Assembly (NCBI RefSeq): GCF_018785315.1
Contig: NZ_WQPN01000036.1
Location: 22,520-86,519, forward strand
Origin: Clostridium sp. MCC353
GTDB lineage: Bacteria > Bacillota > Clostridia > Lachnospirales > Lachnospiraceae
DNA: 64,000 nucleotides
Reading direction: 5' to 3'
This document shows positions 26,799 through 35,626 of this stretch, one piece after another. Position numbers and translations under genes: made by a program. Numbering within the stretch: position 1 is the first letter of the stretch; each line of letters begins with the position of its first letter. The notes beneath the pieces were generated by a model. It ran no database searches, had not been told where the DNA came from, and was given only the letters and a program-made list of their open reading frames with translations.

Positions 26799-27095
26799 CT
26801 TATTTAAGGGAAACCTCATTTCTTTTATTTGTGTCAGCCTTTTTTCGGCAAGTTCCAGATCTTTTAAAATCTTAACAGGATTTCCATCTTTCAGCCAGAT
26901 TCGGCTGCCAATCTGCTCTTCATCCCCTTTACCTGATAAGCCAAATGCATATTCAGCAGCGCGTTGATGCCGCACGCCACCCGTATCAGCTTGAATAAAG
27001 CGAGTGGTAATAAAAGCTGGAATGAATTGTCTGAAATGATTGATATCTTTGTCGGTTTTTGATATACTTGATTGGATAAATTGGTATATGAACAA
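26796..27095 (-). CDS. Hypothetical 99-residue ORF, possibly a gene relic
   Basis: The frame reads MFIYQFIQSSISKTDKD and ends KRLTQIKEMRFPLNK. It has a plausible soluble-protein composition, but I recognise no family. Its 5' end lies over the promoter of the chemoreceptor gene and no convincing ribosome site precedes it, so it may be a truncated leftover or chance. It occupies most of the gap 26799-27039, which otherwise holds nothing I can identify. Confidence 0.25.
   Translation of the reverse strand: MFIYQFIQSSISKTDKDINHFRQFIPAFITTRFIQADTGGVRHQRAAEYAFGLSGKGDEEQIGSRIWLKDGNPVKILKDLELAEKRLTQIKEMRFPLNK
27040..27068 (+). promoter_or_regulatory. Promoter of the signalling block
   Basis: TTGATA at 27040-27045 and TATACT at 27063-27068 are separated by 17 bases, about 94 bases before the chemoreceptor start at 27162. 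It probably drives the MCP, binding lipoprotein and at least the first hybrid kinase. Confidence 0.65.
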
Positions 27096-27161
27096 AGAAA
27101 GCGTGATGTTGTTCGATGTGATTTAGAAAAAAATGAAATGGTTCAGGGGAGGGCGGGGTAC

Positions 27162-28886
27162 ATGCTGAAAAATCTTAAATTGTCGGGAAAATTAATCCTG
27201 GGATTAGGAATTATGGTGGCAGCATCTGCCACTATGATGTTAACTGCGATTATAAACCTGTATAATATTGGCGGACTTGTTAACAAGCTTTATCAAAGCC
27301 CTTTTACCGTTTCAACTCAGAGTATTATGCTTCAAAAAGAAATACAAAATATGGGACGGGAAATACGCGGAATGGTACTGTACGAAGATCCCTCCTATCT
27401 GGATTCTGTATTGACCTCCAGTAAAAGGGCCAAAGCCAATCTTGCCCTTGTGGAGAAATGGTTCCTTGGTGACCAGCAGCTGATTTTGGATATGTATCAA
27501 AACTTGGATGAAATAGAGGCGATGGGGGAGGAAATTAACCAGCTTGTTGCCGGTGGAAAAATAGAAGAAGCCAAGCGCAGCGCGGATATCGATTTCCGAC
27601 CGGTTATGAAATCAGGCATAGAAATTTCCCAAGAAATTGTGGATACCGCATTAAACAAAGCTTTGGAATTTAATGAGGACGCAGGTGCAACGTTAGAAAA
27701 TGCGACGATGATGCTGATTGTTCTGTTGGTGGTTATGGTGGTCCTGTGCATGGGAATTACCACCGCTTTGTCCAGAGCCATCTGCAGTCCAATTTCACAG
27801 ATAACCGAGGCGGCAAAAAAACTTGCTGCGGGAATATTAAATACTGAAATTACTTATTATTCAAAAGATGAAGTGGGGATTTTGGCTGAGTCGTTCCGGG
27901 AGATGAGCAGCAGCATGAATGCGGTTATTAAAGATATCGACCAACAATTGGGAGCGATGAGCCATGGAGATTTTACCGTTACCCCTCAGGCAGAATATAC
28001 GGGCGATTATATATCTATAAAAAATGCGCTCATAAATATCGAAAAAAGCCTGTCAAATACGATAAATGAGATTAACCTGTCTGCCGATCAGGTATTCAGC
28101 AGCTCTGCCCAGGTATCTGATACCGCCCAGACACTTTCACAGGGAGCGGCCCAGCAGGCTGGTTCCATTGAGGAACTTGCGGCTTCCATAAACGAGATAT
28201 CATTCCAGGTACGGAAGACAGCTGCCAATACGGAAGCAGCGCGCCATTTGACTAGCAAAGCAGGGCAACAGGTGGAGGTTAGTAACCTGCAGATGGAAGA
28301 GATGCTTCTGGCTATGGGGGAAATCAGCGAGAAAACGGAACAAATCAGGGCCATTAATAATACAGTTGAAGAGATTGCGTTTCAGACCAATATTTTGGCT
28401 CTCAATGCTGCTGTGGAGGCAGCGCGCACCGGTGAAGACGGAAAAGGCTTTGCCATAGTTGCGGATGAGATCCGTAGACTGGCTGGAAAATCAAAAGAAG
28501 CAGCCAAACATACATTGCCCCTTATTGACGTCACAGTTCAGGTCGTGGAAAAAGGGAGGAAAATCGCTGATACCACAGCAAAATCCCTGCATGATGTTGT
28601 AGAAAGTACAAATGAAGTCCTGAACACGGTAGATAATATTGATGCGGCTGCTCAATATCAGGCTGATTTTATTGCTCAAGTCACACAGGGAATCGATCAG
28701 ATTTCCGAAGTCGTTCAGAATAACACGGCGGTCTCGGAAGAATCGGCAGCAGCAAGCGAGGAACTAAGCGGGCAGGCGCGTATGCTGAAAGAACTTGTGA
28801 GCCGGTTTAAGATTGGCGGTTCACAAACTGCGAATCATCCAGAGGAAGGGATAGAGGGAAGCTCTGGCAAATTAGGAATAAAGTAA
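27162..28886 (+). CDS. Methyl-accepting chemotaxis protein
   Basis: A 574-residue membrane receptor. Start 27162 (MLKNLKLSGKLILG) has GGGAGGG 8 bases upstream; the longer frame from 27072 lacks one. Helix about 12-35, extracellular four-helix-bundle sensor about 40-185, second helix about 190-212, HAMP about 215-270, and cytoplasmic signalling hairpin to the end. The hairpin tip reads IAFQTNILALNAAVEAARTGEDGKGFAIVADEIRRLAG, the CheA/CheW contact region, with small changes from the usual RAGE. No che genes are in the window. It is followed by an orphan binding lipoprotein. Confidence 0.93.
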   Translation: MLKNLKLSGKLILGLGIMVAASATMMLTAIINLYNIGGLVNKLYQSPFTVSTQSIMLQKEIQNMGREIRGMVLYEDPSYLDSVLTSSKRAKANLALVEKWFLGDQQLILDMYQNLDEIEAMGEEINQLVAGGKIEEAKRSADIDFRPVMKSGIEISQEIVDTALNKALEFNEDAGATLENATMMLIVLLVVMVVLCMGITTALSRAICSPISQITEAAKKLAAGILNTEITYYSKDEVGILAESFREMSSSMNAVIKDIDQQLGAMSHGDFTVTPQAEYTGDYISIKNALINIEKSLSNTINEINLSADQVFSSSAQVSDTAQTLSQGAAQQAGSIEELAASINEISFQVRKTAANTEAARHLTSKAGQQVEVSNLQMEEMLLAMGEISEKTEQIRAINNTVEEIAFQTNILALNAAVEAARTGEDGKGFAIVADEIRRLAGKSKEAAKHTLPLIDVTVQVVEKGRKIADTTAKSLHDVVESTNEVLNTVDNIDAAAQYQADFIAQVTQGIDQISEVVQNNTAVSEESAAASEELSGQARMLKELVSRFKIGGSQTANHPEEGIEGSSGKLGIK

Positions 28887-28903
28887 ATGAAATAGGAGAG
28901 GAC

Positions 28904-30211
28904 ATGAAAAAGAACGGTAGGAGTTCGCTTATTATGATTTTATTGGCAGGGCTTTTGTTATTCGGCTGCGGGCGTGCGGAAAAAACGAATGAATTGCAGA
29001 CCGCTGAAGAAGGACGGGATAAGGCGATTATTAATTTTTTTACCTCCATTGAATTGGGGAATTCATCAAGTTCCAGTATTTATCGGAATTTGATTGCTGA
29101 TTATAATAAACAGGCCGATGCCATTGAAATCCGCGTCAGCGGGCTGTCAACCGCAGATGGCTATAATGAAGCGTTGAAAAACCGTCTGGATATCGGAAAA
29201 GATGTGGATCTGTTTATTGTCAATGCGGACAGTGTGAAATCGCTTAACGCAGAGGGATACTTTTATGATCTTTCGGAGCAGCCGGTTTATCAGGAGCTGA
29301 ACGAATCTGCCAGACAGCAGGCCATGGTGAACGGGACGGCCTACTGCCTGCCGACGAAGATGACAGCATACGGCCTTTATGTTAATGTCGGCCTTTTAAG
29401 GGAATATGGACTTAAACCGCCCCAAAATGCCGGCGAGTTCCTGCACTGCTGCAAAGTCCTCAAGGAAAACGGCATAACCCCAATCGGCTTGAACCGTTGG
29501 TATTCAATGACAGTGTTTGCGATGGCCAGAGGTCTTTACCCAATTTACCAGGCAGAAAATACGGATGAGATCATTGCGGGACTGAATGATGGCAGTATAA
29601 AAATCAGCGAATACATGCTGGACGGCTTCCGCTTTTTCAATGAATTGGTCGATAACGGATACTATGGGGACAATCTTACGGTAGAAGAGGTGGATTCTAT
29701 CAAGGCAAACACTACGGATTGGGAAGCTTTCAGGGACAAAAGAGCAGCCTTCGTCGTATTTCCGGCAGAAAAGGCTTCGGAGATAGAGATGGAGGCTCCG
29801 GATATGGAGTTTATCATGCAGGGGATTCCGGCTCTCCCTGAAGGTACGGTGAGTCTTCCCTCTATCAGCAGCCGAATCTGTGTTAATGCCAAAGGCGCTC
29901 ATGTGGAAGAGGCTCTGGAGGTGTTGGAGTATTTGACTACGCATAAAAAAAATGAACTGAATCAGGGAGAAAACGGTCTTATGCCTGTTTTTACAAATGA
30001 AGAATTTGATTTGAATCCCAAGATGAAGCTGGTATATGATGATGCCAGTTCCCCTGGACAAATTCCGATTGAGGATATGACACTCTGCTTTGACTATTGG
30101 GGAACGATCCGGAAATTATGCCTGAGCATCATTGGAGGGGCCTCACCGGAGGAAGCGGCAGCGGAGTACGACCGAATCCAGCTTGAAGCGGTTGCGGCCA
30201 GATCGCAGTAA
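28904..30211 (+). CDS. Extracellular solute-binding lipoprotein, orphan
   Basis: A 435-residue secreted lipoprotein of the family-1 solute-binding type, with lipobox LFGC at residues about 19-22. The mature protein shows typical segments such as LPTKMTAYGLYVNVGLLREYGL (near 150) and a C-terminal helical lobe. GGAGAGG precedes the ATG, 17 bases after the MCP gene. No permease or ATPase is near. It lies between a chemoreceptor and a membrane hybrid kinase, so I infer that it delivers ligand to one or both sensors. Confidence 0.85.
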   Translation: MKKNGRSSLIMILLAGLLLFGCGRAEKTNELQTAEEGRDKAIINFFTSIELGNSSSSSIYRNLIADYNKQADAIEIRVSGLSTADGYNEALKNRLDIGKDVDLFIVNADSVKSLNAEGYFYDLSEQPVYQELNESARQQAMVNGTAYCLPTKMTAYGLYVNVGLLREYGLKPPQNAGEFLHCCKVLKENGITPIGLNRWYSMTVFAMARGLYPIYQAENTDEIIAGLNDGSIKISEYMLDGFRFFNELVDNGYYGDNLTVEEVDSIKANTTDWEAFRDKRAAFVVFPAEKASEIEMEAPDMEFIMQGIPALPEGTVSLPSISSRICVNAKGAHVEEALEVLEYLTTHKKNELNQGENGLMPVFTNEEFDLNPKMKLVYDDASSPGQIPIEDMTLCFDYWGTIRKLCLSIIGGASPEEAAAEYDRIQLEAVAARSQ

Positions 30212-30230
30212 TGGAAGAAGGAGGTGTTTC

Positions 30231-32738
30231 GTGTTGAAAGAAAAACAGAGGATTAAACATAAACACTGGGGCACCATACTCATTGTGGGAATTGTGTTTT
30301 CTTCTTTAGGCGCTTTTCTAATTGGGATTACAGCTATTCAGAGTATCCGTTCTAATGTCCGTATTGCTACGATTCAGGTAATCAGGGAAATTACAAACAG
30401 TAAAAGCCAGATTCTCACATCAATTCTCGAAGAATCAGAGCTGGATTTACGCGGTCTTGCCACCTCTCTGGACGCAGTAAGGGATAAAGCGGCTCTTAAC
30501 ACTTTGTTAGAACATTTTGAGACGAACCACACGCTTGGAGGAGTGACAATCATTGACGAAAAAGGCCATGTGGTCTATGGCGCAGGTGATGTCTGTTTAT
30601 TAAAAGGTGTTCCTGATGGTTTCGCCCAGAAGACACTGGAAAATGGTTTTACCATGTCGGATCCCCTGATTGGTTTGGATGGTGACAGGAGAATCCTTTT
30701 TGGGACTGTGCTTGCCGGCGGCCGGCTCCTCTATGCCAGCCTGCCTGCCGATTCCATGCAGACGGCCTGTGGTGAAACTACGTACCTAGGAGAAGGCTAC
30801 AGCTACATACTGGGAAAGGATGGTAAGATTGTAATACCACCGGTCCGCTACCGATATGAACAGGTTTATGAGAACATAAGAAATCTTTTGGACAATACCA
30901 AAAATACCTCTGACAAAATTGAGAGCTTTATTGACGCTCTGGATGCGGGGAAAACAGGTTCTGTAGTTTTTTATATTGATGATCAGGAACAGCTTTTTTG
31001 TTTTGAACCGGTACGTGAGGAGCTGGGGTGGCAGTTTGTTACCGTAGTCCCTTTAAATATGATTGAAAAGGAAGGGACCCAGATAATCAAAACAGCAATG
31101 GTTATGGCGGCGGTAATCATAGGAGTTGTCCTTGCGGCTTTGGCCGCTGGTTCGTATTTTTATTGGTCAATGCAGCGCAAACAGCAGGAGAATGACCGTT
31201 TCCTTCTGAATATCTATCAGGCAATTTCTGAAAATACGGATACGGTGATTTTTATTCTCAATGATAAATGTTCCATACCGGACTATGTATTTGAAAACAG
31301 CAAAAGGCTGCTTGGTATCCCGGCAGGAGAGTTTTTGGAAAATGGGGATAAAGAGGAGCCGAATACATTTATGGGCAGTCTGCAGTCGCTTTTGAAGGAG
31401 CCATGGCCCCGGGAAGGCTGTCAGAAGGAACTCCATACATATAATGACCGTCTGCAGCGCGATATGTGGCTGAAGGTGCTGGTTTGTCCTTTTTACCTGG
31501 GCGGTGAGGCAAAGTGCATTTATGCAATTACAGATGTGACTCAGGAGTACAACGATAAGGAGAGAATTGCTGCAGCAGTTGTCGTCGCTGAACAGGCCAA
31601 TGCGGCCAAAAGTAGTTTCTTCTCAAATATGTCCCACGACATGCGCACGCCAATGAACGGCATTGTAGGCATGACGGCCATTGCTAAACGAAGCCTGGAT
31701 GACCGGGAGCGGGTGCTGGACTGTCTCAATAAAATTGACATCTCATCCAGACATCTGCTTAACCTGATTAACGATGTGCTGGACATGAGCAAAATCGAGA
31801 GCGGTAAACTGGCACTGGCCAATGAGCCCTTTGATCTTGTGGAATTGCTTCAGGGGCTGGAAGCGATTCTCCGGCCCCAGTGCGAATCGAAGCGGCAGAC
31901 ACTGACATTTACTTCCAATATAAGTCATCCGAAGCTGATGGGTGATACACTGCGCTTAAACCAAATTTTTATGAATCTTCTGTCAAATGCCATAAAATTC
32001 ACGCCGGAAGGAGGCGCAGTTTCTTTCACGGCTTTAGAACAGGAATGTAATGCAAATTCTTTAAACCTCTGTTTTAAAGTAACAGACAGTGGAATTGGAA
32101 TCGCCCGGGAAGCACAAAAAACTATATTTACACCTTTCGAACGTGTATCAAATACTGAGGTTCACCAGATTGAAGGAACCGGTCTGGGACTGGCCATCAC
32201 AAAAAACCTGATTGCTGTTATGGGCGGTCAGCTCACACTTAAAAGTTCATTGGGCTGTGGTTCTACTTTTACGGTATATTTAGAGCTTCCTCTGTCAGAA
32301 GGCAGGGTTTTAGAAGGTTCTGTCTCTGATGATATTGTTATGGATGAAGCCTCCTTTGCTGGAAGACGGTTTTTGTTAGCAGAGGACAATGCGCTGAACC
32401 GGGAAATTGCTGTGGAATTACTGAGCGCATATGGTGCCGAAATACATACGTCTGACGATGGAAAAGAAGCGCTTGAAAAATTTGCTGCCTCTATATCCGG
32501 TTATTATGATGCGATATTAATGGACATCCAGATGCCGGTCATGAATGGTTATGAAGCCGCCAGGGCGATTCGGGCATGCGGCCATCCACAGGCCGAAAGT
32601 ATCCCGATTATCGCAATGACGGCAAATGTCTTTGCTGAAGATGTAATTGAGGCTAAGAATGCAGGGATGGATTCCCATATCGCGAAGCCCATTGATATGA
32701 AGCTCTTGTATCAGGCGTTGAGAGCAAAGATGATATAG
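30231..32738 (+). CDS. Membrane hybrid sensor histidine kinase (HK-REC)
   Basis: About 835 residues with a GTG start at 30231 (TTG 30234 possible) after AAGGAGGTG. Helix about 15-37, extracellular Cache-like sensor about 40-285 (SYILGKDGKIVIPP), second helix about 290-315, PAS-like linker about 325-435, HisKA with H near 467 in MSHDMRTPMNG, HATPase with NQIFMNLLSNAIKF near 576 and GTGLGLAI, and a C-terminal receiver (about 711-833) with LLAEDN, phosphoacceptor in ILMDIQMPVMNGYEA and KPID. No Hpt or DNA-binding domain. Operon partner of the orphan lipoprotein. Confidence 0.93.
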   Translation: MLKEKQRIKHKHWGTILIVGIVFSSLGAFLIGITAIQSIRSNVRIATIQVIREITNSKSQILTSILEESELDLRGLATSLDAVRDKAALNTLLEHFETNHTLGGVTIIDEKGHVVYGAGDVCLLKGVPDGFAQKTLENGFTMSDPLIGLDGDRRILFGTVLAGGRLLYASLPADSMQTACGETTYLGEGYSYILGKDGKIVIPPVRYRYEQVYENIRNLLDNTKNTSDKIESFIDALDAGKTGSVVFYIDDQEQLFCFEPVREELGWQFVTVVPLNMIEKEGTQIIKTAMVMAAVIIGVVLAALAAGSYFYWSMQRKQQENDRFLLNIYQAISENTDTVIFILNDKCSIPDYVFENSKRLLGIPAGEFLENGDKEEPNTFMGSLQSLLKEPWPREGCQKELHTYNDRLQRDMWLKVLVCPFYLGGEAKCIYAITDVTQEYNDKERIAAAVVVAEQANAAKSSFFSNMSHDMRTPMNGIVGMTAIAKRSLDDRERVLDCLNKIDISSRHLLNLINDVLDMSKIESGKLALANEPFDLVELLQGLEAILRPQCESKRQTLTFTSNISHPKLMGDTLRLNQIFMNLLSNAIKFTPEGGAVSFTALEQECNANSLNLCFKVTDSGIGIAREAQKTIFTPFERVSNTEVHQIEGTGLGLAITKNLIAVMGGQLTLKSSLGCGSTFTVYLELPLSEGRVLEGSVSDDIVMDEASFAGRRFLLAEDNALNREIAVELLSAYGAEIHTSDDGKEALEKFAASISGYYDAILMDIQMPVMNGYEAARAIRACGHPQAESIPIIAMTANVFAEDVIEAKNAGMDSHIAKPIDMKLLYQALRAKMI

Positions 32739-32773
32739 TTCCACGAAAAAGAAATTAGGAGATGTGTTATATT

Positions 32774-35551
32774 ATGGAAACGGAATTTAGAGGATGGATA
32801 CAGTCTGAGAGCACCGTGCTCTCATGTCCGGCGGCGATCAATACGCTTCATACCGGCGTAATCAGCTGCCTGTTGGATGAAGGGCTGACCTTTTTATGGG
32901 GAAATACCAGTTTTTTTAGTGGAATTCATTATTCTATGGAAGAGTATTGTGGGCTCTATGAGAACTTAGGGCAGTATTATGCCGGATATCCCGAGGACTT
33001 CCAGAGGATTTGTCAGGCCTTTTCACAGCCGGAAAAAGAGGAAATGATCCAAATTGATATGACAGTGAGGCTGCCTATGAAAGGAGGAGGCTTTTTCTGG
33101 TCCAGACTTTTGGGTTCAGTTATGAAGGAACGCGTGGAAGGATGCCGGGTGGTTCAGTGTGAATTCACAAACGTGGACGCGCTGGTAACCGAAAAGGAGG
33201 AGTTGGGGAGGCTTTGCCGGCAGAAACAGCAGTATTTTAACTGGATGATAGATACATACATTGGAAATGTGTATATCAGCGATATGGATACCTATGAGCT
33301 GTTGTATTTAAACCAGAACTCCTGTGAAACCCTGGGGAGGCCTGCGGGCCAGCTGCTTGGAGGTAAATGCTATGAGGTGATTCAGGGGAGAAACACCCCC
33401 TGCCCCTTTTGTACCAATGATAAGCTGAAGGAAGACGAGGACTATGACTGGGAGTTTGACAATCCGCTTTTGCAGAAAACCTTTATGATAAAAAACCGGA
33501 TGATTGAATGGAACGGCCACCGGGCACGTATTGAACTTTCCCATGACGCACAGAGTACGGAATTTAAGCTGGCTAAAAAGGACCAGGAAAAAAACGCCAT
33601 TATCCAGGCGATTCCAGGTGGCTTCGCGCGGGTAGACGCAAGGGACATGAGCACGGTTCTCTGGTATGGAGGCGGTTTCCTGGATATGATTGGATATACA
33701 AAAGAAGAATTTGAGAGGGAACTGCACAGCCAATGTACTTATGTACATCCAGATGATATTGAACGGGCAACTAAAATTATGGAAAGCTCCCGGGAATCCG
33801 GAAAAAAAACCGTGGTTGAGGGACGGATTATTACCAGAGACGGGGCTGTAAAAATTCTGACCATGACCTATACTTATGTCAGCGCAGAGGACAGCTGGGA
33901 CGGCATTGCCTCCTTCTACAGTGCCGGAATTGATATTACCAGAGAAAGGGAGGAACAGGCGCGCCAGAGCCAGGCTCTGGAGGATGCCTATCAGGCGGCC
34001 CGGATAGCTAATGACGCCAAGACAAACTTTCTTTCCTCCATGTCTCACGATATCCGCACCCCCATGAACGCAATTATGGGTATGGCAGTCATAGCCCAGG
34101 CCAACCTTGGCAATCCGGAGAAACTGGCAGACTGTCTGAACAAGATAGGATCCTCCAGCAGACATCTTTTGGGTCTGATTAATGAAGTGCTGGATATGTC
34201 CAGAATTGAGAGCGGAAAGATAGATCTCTCTTATGAAGTGGTCTCGCTGCCGGATTTGGTGGAAGAAGTCATTGGAATATGCCGGCCTCTGTCCATCCAG
34301 AAATGCCAGCAGCTTTTTATCAGCGCAGACCGTGTTCGCCATGAAAAAGTGGTGACGGATTCCGGCCGCCTGCAGCAGGTACTGATGAATCTGCTGTCCA
34401 ACGCCGTAAAATATACTCCGGATGAAGGAACCATTAGTCTGCGGCTTAGGGAGCTGCCATCCATTATTCCAGGAAGGGGACAATTTGAATTCATTGTTGC
34501 GGACAATGGGATTGGGATGACTGAGGATTTTGTACGGCATATTTTTGAGCCATTTACACGGGCAGAGGATTCCCGTATCAGTAAAATACAGGGCACAGGT
34601 TTGGGGATGACTATAACAGAGAATATCGTTCGTATGATGAATGGGACCATAGAAGTGAAGAGCAGCCTGGGACAGGGAAGTACGTTTATCCTTGCGGTTT
34701 CATTTGAAGTATGTGAGGATGAATCTTTATGCGGGCATGAGCTGGCTGGTCTTCCCGTGTTGGTGGTTGACGACGATCAGGTGGTGTGCGAAAGCGCTTC
34801 CGAGTTATTAAAAGATCTTGGGATGCGTGGGGACTGGGTATTATCCGGGGGAGAGGCAGTAGCCCGGATTGCAGATGCACGCGATAGAGGAGAAGATTAT
34901 TATTTTGTAATTCTGGACTGGCAGATGCCGGACATGGATGGGCTGGATACAGTCAGGGCAATCCGAAAGAAGCTGGGCATTGACGTGCCTATTATCATCA
35001 TATCAGCATATGATTACTCTGATATTGAGGAGGAGTTTCTGCAGGCAGGCGCGGATGCCTTTATAACAAAACCGCTGTTCAAATCAAGGATGGCCTGCGC
35101 GTTCCGCAAATTTCGCAGGGACAATACGGTAGAGCAGACCGCGTTAATGGAAGTCAGGCAGTCCGCTCTGGCCGGAAAGCGTCTTTTACTTGTAGAGGAC
35201 AATGAGTTGAACCGTGAGATTGCGTCTGAACTGCTTCAGATGCAGGGCCTTTTGGTGGAGACGGCAGAAAACGGCAGGCAGGCGGTGGACCGGTTTATAG
35301 CTTCCGAATTCGGAGAATATAACGGCATTTTGATGGACATTCAGATGCCGGTTATGAATGGCTATCAGGCGACAGAAACAATACGGGCTCTTTCCCGGCA
35401 GGATGCGAAAGAAATTCCGATTATTGCCCTGACTGCCAATGCGTTTGCAACGGATCTGGGAAAAGCCCACAGCGCTGGAATGAATGATCATGTTTCAAAG
35501 CCGATTAATATGGAACATTTGTTGGGAGTTCTGCATAAATGGCTTGCGTGA
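32774..35551 (+). CDS. Cytoplasmic PAS hybrid histidine kinase (HK-REC-REC)
   Basis: About 925 residues, no transmembrane helix. ATG 32774 has AGGAG 12 bases upstream. At least three PAS domains fill residues 1-400; the middle one has CYEVIQGRNTPCPFC (near 200-214), a three-cysteine pattern also found twice in the next kinase. HisKA with H near 426 (MSHDIRTPMNAIMG), HATPase about 530-655, then two receivers: REC1 about 660-775 (VVDDDQ, ILDWQMPDMDG) and REC2 about 800-915 (LVEDNE, LMDIQMPVMNG). No output domain. It probably senses an internal signal. Confidence 0.93.
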   Translation: METEFRGWIQSESTVLSCPAAINTLHTGVISCLLDEGLTFLWGNTSFFSGIHYSMEEYCGLYENLGQYYAGYPEDFQRICQAFSQPEKEEMIQIDMTVRLPMKGGGFFWSRLLGSVMKERVEGCRVVQCEFTNVDALVTEKEELGRLCRQKQQYFNWMIDTYIGNVYISDMDTYELLYLNQNSCETLGRPAGQLLGGKCYEVIQGRNTPCPFCTNDKLKEDEDYDWEFDNPLLQKTFMIKNRMIEWNGHRARIELSHDAQSTEFKLAKKDQEKNAIIQAIPGGFARVDARDMSTVLWYGGGFLDMIGYTKEEFERELHSQCTYVHPDDIERATKIMESSRESGKKTVVEGRIITRDGAVKILTMTYTYVSAEDSWDGIASFYSAGIDITREREEQARQSQALEDAYQAARIANDAKTNFLSSMSHDIRTPMNAIMGMAVIAQANLGNPEKLADCLNKIGSSSRHLLGLINEVLDMSRIESGKIDLSYEVVSLPDLVEEVIGICRPLSIQKCQQLFISADRVRHEKVVTDSGRLQQVLMNLLSNAVKYTPDEGTISLRLRELPSIIPGRGQFEFIVADNGIGMTEDFVRHIFEPFTRAEDSRISKIQGTGLGMTITENIVRMMNGTIEVKSSLGQGSTFILAVSFEVCEDESLCGHELAGLPVLVVDDDQVVCESASELLKDLGMRGDWVLSGGEAVARIADARDRGEDYYFVILDWQMPDMDGLDTVRAIRKKLGIDVPIIIISAYDYSDIEEEFLQAGADAFITKPLFKSRMACAFRKFRRDNTVEQTALMEVRQSALAGKRLLLVEDNELNREIASELLQMQGLLVETAENGRQAVDRFIASEFGEYNGILMDIQMPVMNGYQATETIRALSRQDAKEIPIIALTANAFATDLGKAHSAGMNDHVSKPINMEHLLGVLHKWLA

Positions 35552-35626
35552 AGCTGTTGTAAAATTATGTGGCTGGGTTACGCAGGGAAATGAGGCGGTA
35601 TTTGAGCCGGTTAGGAGGATAAATGT

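Noticed and set aside
33308..34540. A 410-residue open frame on the minus strand inside the hybrid kinase gene
   Set aside because: It lies fully opposite a clearly conserved kinase, has no recognisable domain or ribosome site, and is a by-product of codon bias on the coding strand.
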